A stretch of 64,000 bases of DNA from Chloroflexota bacterium (lineage in GTDB: Bacteria; Chloroflexota; Dehalococcoidia; UBA2247; RBG-13-53-26), in contig VGOM01000003.1 of NCBI GenBank assembly GCA_016875915.1, positions 1 through 64,000 of the forward strand. The letters run 5' to 3'. The position numbers and the translations under genes were made by a program. Below are positions 55,290-63,258 of this stretch, one piece after another. The notes beneath the pieces were generated by a model. That model did not search any database. It had not been told where the DNA came from and was given only the letters and a program-made list of their open reading frames with translations. How positions within the stretch are numbered: the first letter of the stretch is position 1; the number at the start of each line of letters is the position of its first letter.

Positions 55290-55317
55290 TTGATTGCGAA
55301 GTCAATTCAGCTATAAT
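55290..55317 (+). promoter_or_regulatory. Promoter of rsmD-coaD
   Basis: -35 TTGATT (55290-55295), a 16-base spacer and a perfect -10 TATAAT (55312-55317). The rsmD ATG begins 12 bases after the -10, leaving a leader of about five bases. Confidence 0.72.
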
Positions 55318-55329
55318 GGTAGTCTGAGC

Positions 55330-55881
55330 ATGCGAGTAATCTCCGGCAGCGCCAAAGGCGCCAGGCTCAAGTCCCCGAGGAGTCACACCCGCCCCACAAC
55401 CGGCATGGTTCGCGGGGCCATGTTCTCCATACTGCAGTCCATGGTCGGCGAGGACTGGCATGCCATTGACCTCTATGCTGGCAGCGGTGCCCTGGGCATC
55501 GAAGCCCTCAGCCGTGGTGCCAGCCGGGTGGATTTCGTGGAGCGCAGTGCCAGGTCCTGCGACGTGATCCGGGACAACCTGAAGAAGACGGGGCTACAGC
55601 CCCAGGCCTCGGTCTATTGCTGCAGCGTCAACAGGGCCCTGTCCTTCATCGACAGAGCCTACGATGTCGTCTTCCTGGACCCGCCCTATTCGGACACCTC
55701 GCTTGGCGGGGTCCTGGACAGCCTCTTTGAGTCCCGGGTGGTCTCGCCGGACTCCACGGTGGTGGTCCAGCACTCCACCCGCCAGCCGCTGCCCCAGAGG
55801 TATGGGCTCTTCGCCCTGACAAAGAGCCGGCGGTACGGCGATACCTGCCTTTCATTCTATCGACAGGAGGGTGAGAATTGA
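55330..55881 (+). CDS. rsmD: 16S rRNA (guanine-966-N2)-methyltransferase
   Basis: A 183-residue RsmD. MRVISGSAKGARLKSPRSHTRPTTGMVRGAMFSIL is the family N-terminus; SAM site in AIDLYAGSGALGIEALSRGAS; catalytic DPPY in VVFLDPPYSDTSL. The ATG at 55330 has no ribosome-binding site and follows the promoter closely. It overlaps coaD by four bases, the usual pairing in many bacteria. Confidence 0.95.
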   Translation: MRVISGSAKGARLKSPRSHTRPTTGMVRGAMFSILQSMVGEDWHAIDLYAGSGALGIEALSRGASRVDFVERSARSCDVIRDNLKKTGLQPQASVYCCSVNRALSFIDRAYDVVFLDPPYSDTSLGGVLDSLFESRVVSPDSTVVVQHSTRQPLPQRYGLFALTKSRRYGDTCLSFYRQEGEN

Positions 55882-56390
55882 GGATAGCGCTCTATCCCGG
55901 CAGCTTTGACCCGGTCACCAAGGGGCATGTGGACGTGGCCGCGAGGGCGGCCTCCCTATTCGACAGGCTGGTCATCGGAGTGTTCGACACGCCTCCGAAG
56001 AATCTCCTGTTCACGACCGCAGAGCGTGTGAAGCTCATGGAGGAGGCCACGGCGCACCTCCCCAACATCCGCGTCCAAGCCTATAGCTCGCTCACCATCG
56101 AGTTCGCCAGGCGCATTGGGGCCAAGTTCATCGTCCGCGGTCTGCGCATGGGGTCAGATTTCGAGCGGGAATTCGACATGGCCCTGATGAACTGCAAGAT
56201 GGCGCCATCCATAGACACCATCTGCCTCATGTCCCATGCGGAGTACCAATTCATCAGTTCCAGCTTGCTCAAGGAGGCGGCCCAGGGCGGTGGCGATGTC
56301 AGCGTCTTCGTGCCCGAATGCTCGGCCAAAGCCCTGCTGAAGAAGCTCAAGATCAAGCCCGGGAAGAAGTCCACCGGAACGAAGAAATAG
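55878..56390 (+). CDS. coaD: Phosphopantetheine adenylyltransferase
   Basis: A 170-residue CoaD of the CoA pathway. ALYPGSFDPVTKGHVDVAARAASLFDRLVIGVF holds the T/HxGH-like nucleotidyl-transfer motif (KGHVDV region); FIVRGLRMGSDFEREFDMALMN and YQFISSSLLKEAAQGGGDVSVFVP are typical. TTG start inside rsmD. The tail is Lys-rich. Confidence 0.96.
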   Translation: MRIALYPGSFDPVTKGHVDVAARAASLFDRLVIGVFDTPPKNLLFTTAERVKLMEEATAHLPNIRVQAYSSLTIEFARRIGAKFIVRGLRMGSDFEREFDMALMNCKMAPSIDTICLMSHAEYQFISSSLLKEAAQGGGDVSVFVPECSAKALLKKLKIKPGKKSTGTKK

Positions 56391-56415
56391 GACAAACACA
56401 GAAGGAGGAGGTTGC

Positions 56416-56682
56416 ATGGCTTACAAGATCACGGACGAGTGTATCAGCTGCGGCGCCTGCGAGGTTGAGTGCAAGAACGGCGCCATCAAGGAAGCGGATA
56501 CTATCTACGTCATCGACCCCGAGAAGTGCACCGAGTGCATCGGCTGGTACTCCACCGCCAAGTGCGTGGAACAGTGCCCGGTGGACTGCTGCGTTCCTGA
56601 CCCGGCCCACAAGGAGACCAAGGAGCAGCTGATCGAGAAGTGGAAGAAGCAGAACCCGGGGAAGACTCCGGCCGCTACCTAG
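56416..56682 (+). CDS. 2[4Fe-4S] ferredoxin (YfhL/Alvin type)
   Basis: An 88-residue ferredoxin. First motif CISCGACEVEC; second CTECIGWYSTAKCVEQCPVDCC, with an insertion between the second and third Cys typical of the YfhL/Allochromatium type, which have very low redox potentials. AAGGAGGAGG precedes the ATG. It lies alone between coaD and the convergent cvpA gene and ends at a hairpin. Confidence 0.93.
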   Translation: MAYKITDECISCGACEVECKNGAIKEADTIYVIDPEKCTECIGWYSTAKCVEQCPVDCCVPDPAHKETKEQLIEKWKKQNPGKTPAAT

Positions 56683-56699
56683 AGAGGCTCACTGACCAC

Positions 56700-56727
56700 G
56701 GGCAGGAAGGCGCTGGCTTTCCTGCCC
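56700..56727. terminator. Hairpin between the convergent ferredoxin and cvpA genes
   Basis: A 9-bp stem GGGCAGGAA/TTCCTGCCC with a loop of about 10 bases. Being between convergent genes it may serve both, though neither side has a long T-run. Confidence 0.6.
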
Positions 56728-56736
56728 CGATCCACA

Positions 56737-57240
56737 TCACGCGAAGAAGTCCCTGACCACCTCGAAGCGGCCAGGGAGGAGAAGAAGCAGGAAGCGGAAG
56801 CTGTCCATCAGCAGCTCGGCCAGTGGAGAGTTGCCGATGGCCTCCTCCACCCCGGTTGCCCCAACCCTGGCGGCCCATTTGCCTACGGCGATGAGCACCG
56901 CCGTGGCCAGCAGCGACCCCACGAACAGCCCCAGCATCGCTCCGCCCAGGGAGTCCACCCACCCCAGCATGATCAACTTGACGAACTGCTTGATGATCAT
57001 GCCGGCGATGTGGAAGGCCACCATGACGATGACCAGGATGATGATGAAGGCCAGCACATGGGCCCACTCCGCTCCGTCGGAAGAGATCCTGCCGGCCAGC
57101 GGGTCCGACGCCCAGCCGGCGAAGGCCACCCCGGCGATCAGTCCCAGAAGGCCGAAGACGGCCATGATCAGTCCCTGCCTCAGTCCCGAGAAGGCGGCGA
57201 TCAGGGCCACGATGATGATCACCCCGTCAACCCAGTTCAT
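56737..57240 (-). CDS. cvpA: CvpA family membrane protein
   Basis: A 167-residue protein with four hydrophobic segments. NWVDGVIIIVALIAAFSGLRQGLIMAVFGLLGLIAGVAFAGW at the start and VDSLGGAMLGLFVGSLLATAVLIAVG later are the CvpA pattern. CvpA is needed for colicin V production and purF-linked fitness in E. coli; the general role may be envelope homeostasis. It is last in a run with proC and yggS. Confidence 0.85.
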   Translation of the reverse strand: MNWVDGVIIIVALIAAFSGLRQGLIMAVFGLLGLIAGVAFAGWASDPLAGRISSDGAEWAHVLAFIIILVIVMVAFHIAGMIIKQFVKLIMLGWVDSLGGAMLGLFVGSLLATAVLIAVGKWAARVGATGVEEAIGNSPLAELLMDSFRFLLLLLPGRFEVVRDFFA

Positions 57241-57356
57241 GGTTCACCTCGCAAGTCTGTGGATTGCCCCGCAGTGGGGCCGGGCCGGATTGGCGTCACT
57301 CATATCATATACCAGATGCGCACCTTGAAGTCCAGGGAGGGGGGTATCTTGGGGGC

Positions 57357-58160
57357 CTATTCCCCTCGCAGTGCCTTCGCCTTCTCGTAGGCGGCGATGA
57401 TGGCCCTCCCCAGGAGGGCTCTCAGACTGCCCTCCTCCAGAACGTGCAGGCCTTCGGCCGTCGTGCCCCCGGGGGAAGTGACCAGATTCCTCAGCTCGGC
57501 CGGGTGCCTGTCCGACTTCTGGACCAGGTGGGCCGACCCCAGGACCGTCTCCAGCACCAACTCCTGAGCCAAGTCGCGGGGCAGGCCGATCCGCACGGCG
57601 GCGTCCACGAATGACTCAATGATCAGGAAGACATAGGCCGGCCCGCTGCCGCTGACAGCCGTGGCCATGTCTATGAACCGCTCATCGGGCACGAAGGCCT
57701 GCCTGCCCAGCGCCTCCAGCACCAGTCGCGCCCTGCGTCTGTCCTCCTCGTTTACCTCCTCGGTGGCCGTCCACACCGTCATCCCTTGGCCGATCTGCGC
57801 CGGCATGTTAGGCATGGCCCGGACCACCGACTTGCGGCCCAGTCCCTGGCTGAGCCTGGCCAGGGTCACCCCGGCGGCGATGGAGATCACCGTCTGCCCC
57901 GCCTTCAGCGAGCCCTTCAGTTCCTCCATCACCTGAGGCAGCGAGCCCGGTTTGATGGCCAGGATGATGACCTCGGCCCTCTCTGTGGCAGAGCGATTGC
58001 TGTCCGTGACCGCCAGCCCGTACTTCTGGGCAAGGTGCGAACGCCGGGCCTCGCTGATGTCGCTGACCCGGATCTCTCTGGCCTTGGCCGTGCCTCGGTC
58101 CAGGATGCCGCGGATCATGGCCTCGCCCATGTTGCCCCCGCCGATGAACGCCATTCTCAT
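57357..58160 (-). CDS. proC: Pyrroline-5-carboxylate reductase
   Basis: A 267-residue ProC making proline. MRMAFIGGGNMGEAMIRGIL is the NAD(P) site; VILAIKPGSL, ISIAAGVTLARLSQ, VVRAMPNMPAQIGQGMTVW and the signature AVSGSGPAYVFLIIESFVDAAVRIGLPRDLAQEL...TSPGGTTAEGL follow. It lies four bases after yggS, a common pairing. proA is upstream on the same strand; proB is not in the window. Confidence 0.95.
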   Translation of the reverse strand: MRMAFIGGGNMGEAMIRGILDRGTAKAREIRVSDISEARRSHLAQKYGLAVTDSNRSATERAEVIILAIKPGSLPQVMEELKGSLKAGQTVISIAAGVTLARLSQGLGRKSVVRAMPNMPAQIGQGMTVWTATEEVNEEDRRRARLVLEALGRQAFVPDERFIDMATAVSGSGPAYVFLIIESFVDAAVRIGLPRDLAQELVLETVLGSAHLVQKSDRHPAELRNLVTSPGGTTAEGLHVLEEGSLRALLGRAIIAAYEKAKALRGE

Positions 58161-58164
58161 CGTG

Positions 58165-58866
58165 CTAGTCCCCCCTCTCTCCGAAGATGGCCCTTCCGAT
58201 CCTCACCATGGTGGCCCCTTCCTCGATGGCCACTTCGAAGTCATCGGTCATGCCCATGGAAAGGTGCTCCAGCCCCAGTGCGTCCCTCAACTCCCTGAGC
58301 TTCCGGAATACCGGCCTGACCTCCTCAGGGCGGCTAGTGTATGGGGCGACGGTCATCAACCCCCTGACATCCAGGTGGTGCAGCCGGGCCACCTGCTCCG
58401 TCGCCGGGCCCACCTCATCTGGCCTGAATCCGTACTTGCTGGCCTCGCCGGAGACATTGACCTCGATGAGGATGGGCATGACGCGGCGGGCGTTCTGGCT
58501 GATGGCCTCCGCCAGCCTGACGGAATCTACGCTGTGGATGACGTCAAAGATCTCCACGGCCGTCTTCGCTTTGTTAGTCTGGAGATGACCCACCATATGC
58601 CAAGTGGAACGGGGCTGCAGCGCTGACAGACCGGTGATCTTCTCCTTCGCTTCCTGGATGCGGCTCTCCCCGAAGTGCCTCATCCCCGCCTCAAAGGCCC
58701 GCTGGATGACCGTGAGATCCACCGTCTTGGTCACCCCGATCACGGTGATCTCGTCGGCAGCCCTGCCCGCTCTGTGGGCCGCCGCGGCCACCCGCCTCTC
58801 GATTTCTCGGACCCTGCGGTCGACGCCCGCCGCCCCGGCATCCGGCTCTGCCGTATTCCCGCACAT
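58165..58866 (-). CDS. YggS family pyridoxal-phosphate homeostasis protein
   Basis: A 233-residue alanine-racemase-fold protein. PLP Lys in VIGVTKTVDL; FGESRIQEAKEKI; WHMVGHLQTNKAK; VDSVRLAEAI; ILIEVNVSGEASKYGF; LRGLMTVAPYTSRPEEVRPVFRKL-like; LSMGMTDDFEVAIEEGATMVRIGRAIFG. Members control free PLP. The ATG lies ten bases after a TATACT -10 and lacks a ribosome-binding site, suggesting a nearly leaderless transcript. Confidence 0.93.
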   Translation of the reverse strand: MCGNTAEPDAGAAGVDRRVREIERRVAAAAHRAGRAADEITVIGVTKTVDLTVIQRAFEAGMRHFGESRIQEAKEKITGLSALQPRSTWHMVGHLQTNKAKTAVEIFDVIHSVDSVRLAEAISQNARRVMPILIEVNVSGEASKYGFRPDEVGPATEQVARLHHLDVRGLMTVAPYTSRPEEVRPVFRKLRELRDALGLEHLSMGMTDDFEVAIEEGATMVRIGRAIFGERGD

Positions 58867-58876
58867 GATGGGTTAG

Positions 58877-58882
58877 AGTATA
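58877..58882 (-). promoter_or_regulatory. -10 element of the yggS-proC-cvpA transcript
   Basis: TATACT on the minus strand, ten bases before the yggS start. The -35 is weak (TTCTGC at 17 bases). Confidence 0.5.
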
Positions 58883-58970
58883 CCGTGGCGTAGCCCAAAG
58901 CAGAAGTTATGGGGGCATGGACTGCGATGGGGTGGGGCCCGTTGGCCCCGTGTCTTTCGCGGCGCCCTGG

Positions 58971-60245
58971 CTAGGGCCGCACCTGTCCGGTGCCGAGGAT
59001 GATCCACTTGTAGCTGGTCAGCTCCTTCAGCCCCAGTGGGCCGCGGGCGTGGAACTTCTGGGTGCTGATGCCCACCTCCGCCCCCAGCCCGAACTGCCCC
59101 CCGTCGGTGAAGCGGGTGCTGGCATTGGCATAGACGCAGGCGGCGTCAACCTCGTTGAGGAAGCGCAGCGCTGCGGAGTAGTCCTCCGTGACGATAGCCT
59201 CGGAGTGCCCCGAACCGTAGCGGTCGATGTGCTCCAGGGCCTCATCCAGGGAACCCACCACCTTCACGGCGGCTGTCAGTGCCAGGAACTCCTTGCCCCA
59301 GTCCTCGTCAGTAGCCGGGACTACCTTCAGGTCAGGCGAGCCCTTGAGTATCCGGTGTGAAGCCTGGTCGCAGTGCATCTCCACTCCGGCCTTGAGGAAC
59401 GCCGCGGCTATCGCCTTCAGGAATCGCTCGGCCACGTCAGCGTGAACGATGATGGTGTCCAGGGCATTGCACACCGTGGGCCGCTGCACCTTGGCGTTGT
59501 AGACAATGGCCACTGCCTTGTCCAGGTTGGCACTGCTGTCAACGTAGGTATGACACACCCCGATCCCCCCGGCCAGAACCGGCATGGTGGCCTGGCCGAC
59601 CACAAACCTGATCAGCTCCGCCCCTCCCCGGGGCACCACCAGGTCGATGGTTCCGTTCATCTTCAGCAGGTGGTCCACCACCGTCCGCTCGGTGGACTCG
59701 ATGATCTGCACGGCCCCTTCAGGAATGCCGGCCTGATAGGCTGCCTTCTGGACCACCCCGGCCAGTGCCAGATTCGAGTAGATGGCCTCCTTGCCGCCGC
59801 GCAATATCACCGCGTTTCCCGATTTGAGGCACAGTGAGGAGATGTCCACCGTGACATTGGGCCGGCTCTCGTAGATGGTGGCCAGCACCCCCAGGGGCAC
59901 CCGCTTCCGGCCCATCTGAAGCCCGTTGGGCAGCGTGCGCATGTCGAAGACCTCCCCGACAGGATCGGGAAGTCCGGCCACCACCCGCACGTCGGCGGCC
60001 ATGCCTTCGATTCGGTTGTGGTTGAGCAGCAATCTGTCCAGCATGGCCGCGCTCATCCCTGAGGATTCCGCTGCCGCCCGGTCCCGCTGGTTGGCGGCGA
60101 TGATCTCCTTCTCGGCTGAGATCAGTCCATCGGCGATGGCCATCAGGGCCTTGTTCTTGGCTTCTGTGGAGAGGCGGGCCAGTTTCCTGGCAGCATCCCT
60201 GGCTGCTCCGGCCTTGGTCTCCAGTTCCTGTACAGCGGATGACAT
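58971..60245 (-). CDS. proA: Gamma-glutamyl phosphate reductase
   Basis: A 424-residue aldehyde-dehydrogenase-fold enzyme making glutamate semialdehyde for proline. Catalytic Cys in QRPTVCNALDT; VPLGVLATIYESRPNVTVDI; GNAVILRGGKEA; VPRGGAELIRFV; GLGAEVGISTQKFHARGPLGLKEL. The ATG at 60245 is preferred to the ATG at 60260 because GAGGAG lies seven bases before it. The usual partner proB is not adjacent. Confidence 0.96.
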   Translation of the reverse strand: MSSAVQELETKAGAARDAARKLARLSTEAKNKALMAIADGLISAEKEIIAANQRDRAAAESSGMSAAMLDRLLLNHNRIEGMAADVRVVAGLPDPVGEVFDMRTLPNGLQMGRKRVPLGVLATIYESRPNVTVDISSLCLKSGNAVILRGGKEAIYSNLALAGVVQKAAYQAGIPEGAVQIIESTERTVVDHLLKMNGTIDLVVPRGGAELIRFVVGQATMPVLAGGIGVCHTYVDSSANLDKAVAIVYNAKVQRPTVCNALDTIIVHADVAERFLKAIAAAFLKAGVEMHCDQASHRILKGSPDLKVVPATDEDWGKEFLALTAAVKVVGSLDEALEHIDRYGSGHSEAIVTEDYSAALRFLNEVDAACVYANASTRFTDGGQFGLGAEVGISTQKFHARGPLGLKELTSYKWIILGTGQVRP

Positions 60246-60269
60246 CTTCTCACTCCTCATGTTGACCTG

Positions 60270-60683
60270 CTATCCCTCAATCTTCTTCTTGAAAGACCGG
60301 ACTATCTCGTTTGACAGCCGCTGGCCTCCCCGGCCGACCAGACAGGCCAGCGCACCGGTGGCCTCGCCGCCGGCAGTCACCCTGGTCTGGCGTTCGCCGC
60401 CGTTCAGGGCATAGTAGCGGGTCAGCCCTGTGCCCAGAACACGGCCCTGCATCACCACCCGCTGCCCGGGGACGAACTCCGTGATAGTCATCAGCAGCTT
60501 CACTGTGAACAGGCCAGCCCTTGCGGTGACGCGGAGTCTCGCTCCAACCCCCAGGGTCCCCGCTGAGAGCCTCTCTATCCTCTTCAGTGAGGCGATCCAT
60601 TCCGGCCATTCCTCAGGATTGCCCAGAGCGGCCCAGATCGCCTCCGGAGAGGCGCTGATCTCGGCGGAGCTCTCGAATCTCAT
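60270..60683 (-). CDS. SRPBCC (START-like) domain protein
   Basis: About 137 residues of the polyketide-cyclase/CoxG-like fold: MRFESSAEISASPEAIWAALGNPEEWPEWIASLKRIE, then LGVGARLRVTARAG, ITEFVPGQRVVMQGRVLGTG and a final helix LSNEIVRSFKKKI. Such domains bind hydrophobic ligands. The start at 60683 follows family alignment; no ribosome-binding site is seen and an upstream extension has poor composition. It ends 24 bases before proA and may share its transcript. Confidence 0.72.
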   Translation of the reverse strand: MRFESSAEISASPEAIWAALGNPEEWPEWIASLKRIERLSAGTLGVGARLRVTARAGLFTVKLLMTITEFVPGQRVVMQGRVLGTGLTRYYALNGGERQTRVTAGGEATGALACLVGRGGQRLSNEIVRSFKKKIEG

Positions 60684-61166
60684 GCGGCGTCGGTTCTGGC
60701 AGCTGCAGCACTGGCGGCGGGCCCTGCGCAGCCCCTCAAAGTTAGCAAATATCGTCCTGGAGTTCAAGGTTCGACTCTGTTGGGGATGGGCACGTCTTCG
60801 AGAAGAGCGATTCTTCGATTCGACCATTGACATGCTCGTATCTCTCCTATATGATGAATCCCAGGCGCACGATCGGGGCCGGGGGTGTGGGACTGAGGAA
60901 GATCTGCACCTGCTGGCGCTAGTACCGCCTGCTGGGGACGACTGTAGAAGGTAGCGTCTATCGCCCGAGGGGTCAGGAGTGGGCCGAAGGGGATCGGCAT
61001 GTCAGCGTGATGGGCATCTGCCGTCAGGATGCGGCACGCGTGCCGGCGCCCTCCCCCTCCGCCTCTCTATAGCCAGTCGCCAGCCTCCTCCCGCCGCTGA
61101 CCACAGCGGTGCCTGCACTGCATCGGTGTCTGCACGGCGAATCGCCAGTCTCCGGAGACCATGACC
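60684..61166. other. Long gene-free region with a near-consensus promoter
   Basis: About 480 bases without a supported gene. A near-consensus plus-strand promoter at 60827-60855 would give a leader of about 300 bases before the glycosyltransferase gene. Frames in this stretch are short or have wrong composition. I recognise no riboswitch, tRNA or SRP RNA in it, but an unlisted small RNA is possible. Confidence 0.55.
60827..60855 (+). promoter_or_regulatory. Near-consensus promoter upstream of the glycosyltransferase
   Basis: -35 TTGACA (60827-60832), exactly 17 bases, -10 TATGAT (60850-60855). This is the best sigma-70-type match in the window. Confidence 0.75.
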
Positions 61167-62579
61167 ATGGCCGATGTCACCTTCGTCATGCTCAGCTTCG
61201 AAGGCCCCGATGGCTACTCCCGCGCCGGAGGCTTGGGCACCCGGGTGACCGACCTCTCCCGGGCCCTGGCCAGGACGGGCTTCGAGACGCACCTCTTCTT
61301 CATTGGCGACCCTGATCTGCCGGGCCACGAGGTGCTGGAGAACGGCCGACTCCATCTCCACCGCTGGTGTCAGTGGATCAGCCACTACCACCCCGGCGGG
61401 GTGTACGATGGTGAAGAGGGCAAACTGCGCGACTGGAACCGCTCCCTGCCGGATTGGCTGGTCAGGGAGTTGCTCTGCCCCAGGGTCTCCGCAGGCGGGT
61501 CCGTTGCCGTCCTGGCCGAGGAGTGGCACACCGCCGATTCCATCATCACCCTTCACGACATCCTCAGCCGTCTGGGCATCAGAAACCGCGTCCAGTTGCT
61601 GTGGAATGCCAACAACACCTTCGGCTTCGACCGCGTGCCCTTCGGCCATCTGGGCAGCAGTGCCACGGTGACCACGGTCAGCCGCTACATGAAGCACCTG
61701 ATGTGGCGCTACAAGGTCGATGCCCGGGTGGTACCCAACGGGATAGACGACCAGTGGCTCCGTCCCGTGGATCGCGGAGCGGCCTGCGGTCTGCGCCGTC
61801 TGCTCGGGGACCGGCTCACTTTGGTCAAGGTGGCCCGCTGGGATCCGGACAAGCGCTGGGACATGGCCGTCGATGCTGTGGCTTTCATGAAGGGACCGGG
61901 CCTGCGGCCGCTCTTCCTGGCCCGGGGTGGCGTGGAGTATCACGGGCAGGAGGTCATCGCCAGGGCCACGCAGCTTGATCTGAGTCTGGCCTTCGCCCGC
62001 TGGACCGGGAGCGATGCCGAGTCCATGATCGAGGCCATTCGTCCTCTGCTGGGCGCGGACATGGTGGTTCTGGAGAACTACCTCTCGGAGGAACAGCGCC
62101 GGGTGCTCTTCCGGGTGGCCGATGCGGTGCTGGCCAACAGCGGCATCGAGCCCTTCGGGCTGGTGGGGCTGGAGACCATGGCAGTAGGAGGCGTCGCCTT
62201 CGTGGGCTGCACCGGAGAGGACTACGTGACCCACCGCCAGGATGCCATCTCCCTGCAGAGCAGTGATCCCAGGGAGATCGTCCATCAGCTCTCCTACCTC
62301 AGGCGCTCCCGGGAGGCGGCGCGTCGGCTGCGGCGGGCTGCCAGATGCTCCGCGGCCAGGTACACCTGGGCTTCTGTTATCAGGAGAGTGCTGCTGCCCT
62401 TCCTGCAGGAGTTGGGCATCGACTTCGGACTCCGTCCCTGGTTTGACGAGGGCGTCCCTCTGCACGGCAGGGAGCCAGCTCTCAATCTGCCGGCGGCGGC
62501 CCGGCCCCCAATCATCCGGCCCCCGCGCTTCGACATTGAGCGCGGACTTCCGGTGGCCGGCTCCGTGCGCGGGGTCTGA
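61167..62579 (+). CDS. Glycosyltransferase (GT4-like)
   Basis: A 470-residue GT-B-fold enzyme. The N-terminal half opens VTFVMLSFEGPDGYSRAGGLGTRVTDLSRALARTGFETHLFF, like glycogen-synthase-type nucleotide sites; it has VVPNGIDDQWLRP and LTLVKVARWDPDKRWDMAVDA; the C-terminal donor site is NSGIEPFGLVGLETMAVGGVAFVG, the E-x7-E motif region of GT4. It probably transfers a sugar to a lipid or polysaccharide. ATG at 61167 (GGAG nine bases upstream) is preferred over 61161. The last 60 residues are Pro/Arg-rich and lack obvious fold. Confidence 0.87.
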   Translation: MADVTFVMLSFEGPDGYSRAGGLGTRVTDLSRALARTGFETHLFFIGDPDLPGHEVLENGRLHLHRWCQWISHYHPGGVYDGEEGKLRDWNRSLPDWLVRELLCPRVSAGGSVAVLAEEWHTADSIITLHDILSRLGIRNRVQLLWNANNTFGFDRVPFGHLGSSATVTTVSRYMKHLMWRYKVDARVVPNGIDDQWLRPVDRGAACGLRRLLGDRLTLVKVARWDPDKRWDMAVDAVAFMKGPGLRPLFLARGGVEYHGQEVIARATQLDLSLAFARWTGSDAESMIEAIRPLLGADMVVLENYLSEEQRRVLFRVADAVLANSGIEPFGLVGLETMAVGGVAFVGCTGEDYVTHRQDAISLQSSDPREIVHQLSYLRRSREAARRLRRAARCSAARYTWASVIRRVLLPFLQELGIDFGLRPWFDEGVPLHGREPALNLPAAARPPIIRPPRFDIERGLPVAGSVRGV

Positions 62580-62718
62580 TCCCGGTTCCGACTCAACTCC
62601 CTTCTCGCTTTGCCCCGTGTCCATGGCTGCACATCCCGCTGCATTCTGTTGCATGCCGGCATGGCTGCTGAGGTGGCGGTATTCTGCCAGAGTCGACACC
62701 GGACCGTGCTCGGGTCTG

Positions 62719-62727
62719 TGCTATAAT
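62719..62727 (+). promoter_or_regulatory. Extended -10 of the MgtC-like gene
   Basis: TGCTATAAT: a perfect TATAAT with an extended TG. The -35 is weak. An ATG inside this element is therefore not the gene start. Confidence 0.65.
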
Positions 62728-62767
62728 GTCTGCCGACGCCAGGCAGGGAGACAGGAGGCCGCGACCT

Positions 62768-63199
62768 ATGGAAGTGTGGGAGCTCACCCCGTGGACGGAA
62801 GTCGATGCTGTGATTCGCCTTCTCATCGCCGCCATCGTGGGCGGCGCCATTGGATATGAGCGGGAGCACGCCGGGAAAGCCGCCGGACTGCGCACCCTGG
62901 TGCTCGTCTGCATCGGGGCTGCCCTCTTCACCGTCGCCTCCATCTACGGCTTCGGTGAACCGGCGGACCCCTCCAGAATCGCCGCAGGTGTGGTCGTCGG
63001 CGTGGGCTTCTTGGGAGCGGGGACCATCCTTCACGGCGAAGGCGGCATCGTGGCCGGACTGACCACTGCGGCTACCATCTGGACGGTGGCGGCCATCGGC
63101 TTGGCCATAGGCAGTGGTCTATACATCATCGGCGTGGTGACTGCCGCCATCATTCTGGTGGCGCTGCGTTTCCCCAAGGCCCCTCGGCACCCCGATTGA
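62768..63199 (+). CDS. MgtC/SapB family membrane protein
   Basis: A 143-residue protein with about four hydrophobic segments. RLLIAAIVGGAIGYEREHAGKAAGLRTLVLVCIGAALFTVAS and IAAGVVVGVGFLGAGTILHGEGGIVAGLTTAATIWTVAAIGLAIGSG are the MgtC/SapB core, including the conserved Glu-Arg-Glu and GAG motifs. Family members affect magnesium and acid stress. The ATG at 62768 lies nine bases after ACAGGAGG. Confidence 0.9.
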   Translation: MEVWELTPWTEVDAVIRLLIAAIVGGAIGYEREHAGKAAGLRTLVLVCIGAALFTVASIYGFGEPADPSRIAAGVVVGVGFLGAGTILHGEGGIVAGLTTAATIWTVAAIGLAIGSGLYIIGVVTAAIILVALRFPKAPRHPD

Positions 63200-63258
63200 G
63201 GCAGTCCCTCGTTGCACCCGCCCACGGAGTCCGGGAACGCATCCATCTTGCGCGGGAG

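Noticed and set aside
60430-60954. A 174-codon plus-strand frame over the SRPBCC gene
   Set aside because: It is antisense to a gene with clear family motifs and spans the strong promoter; composition is that of a shadow frame.
62726-62767. ATG at 62726 as start of the MgtC-like gene
   Set aside because: This ATG lies inside the perfect -10 element TATAAT; the ATG at 62768 has a proper Shine-Dalgarno sequence.
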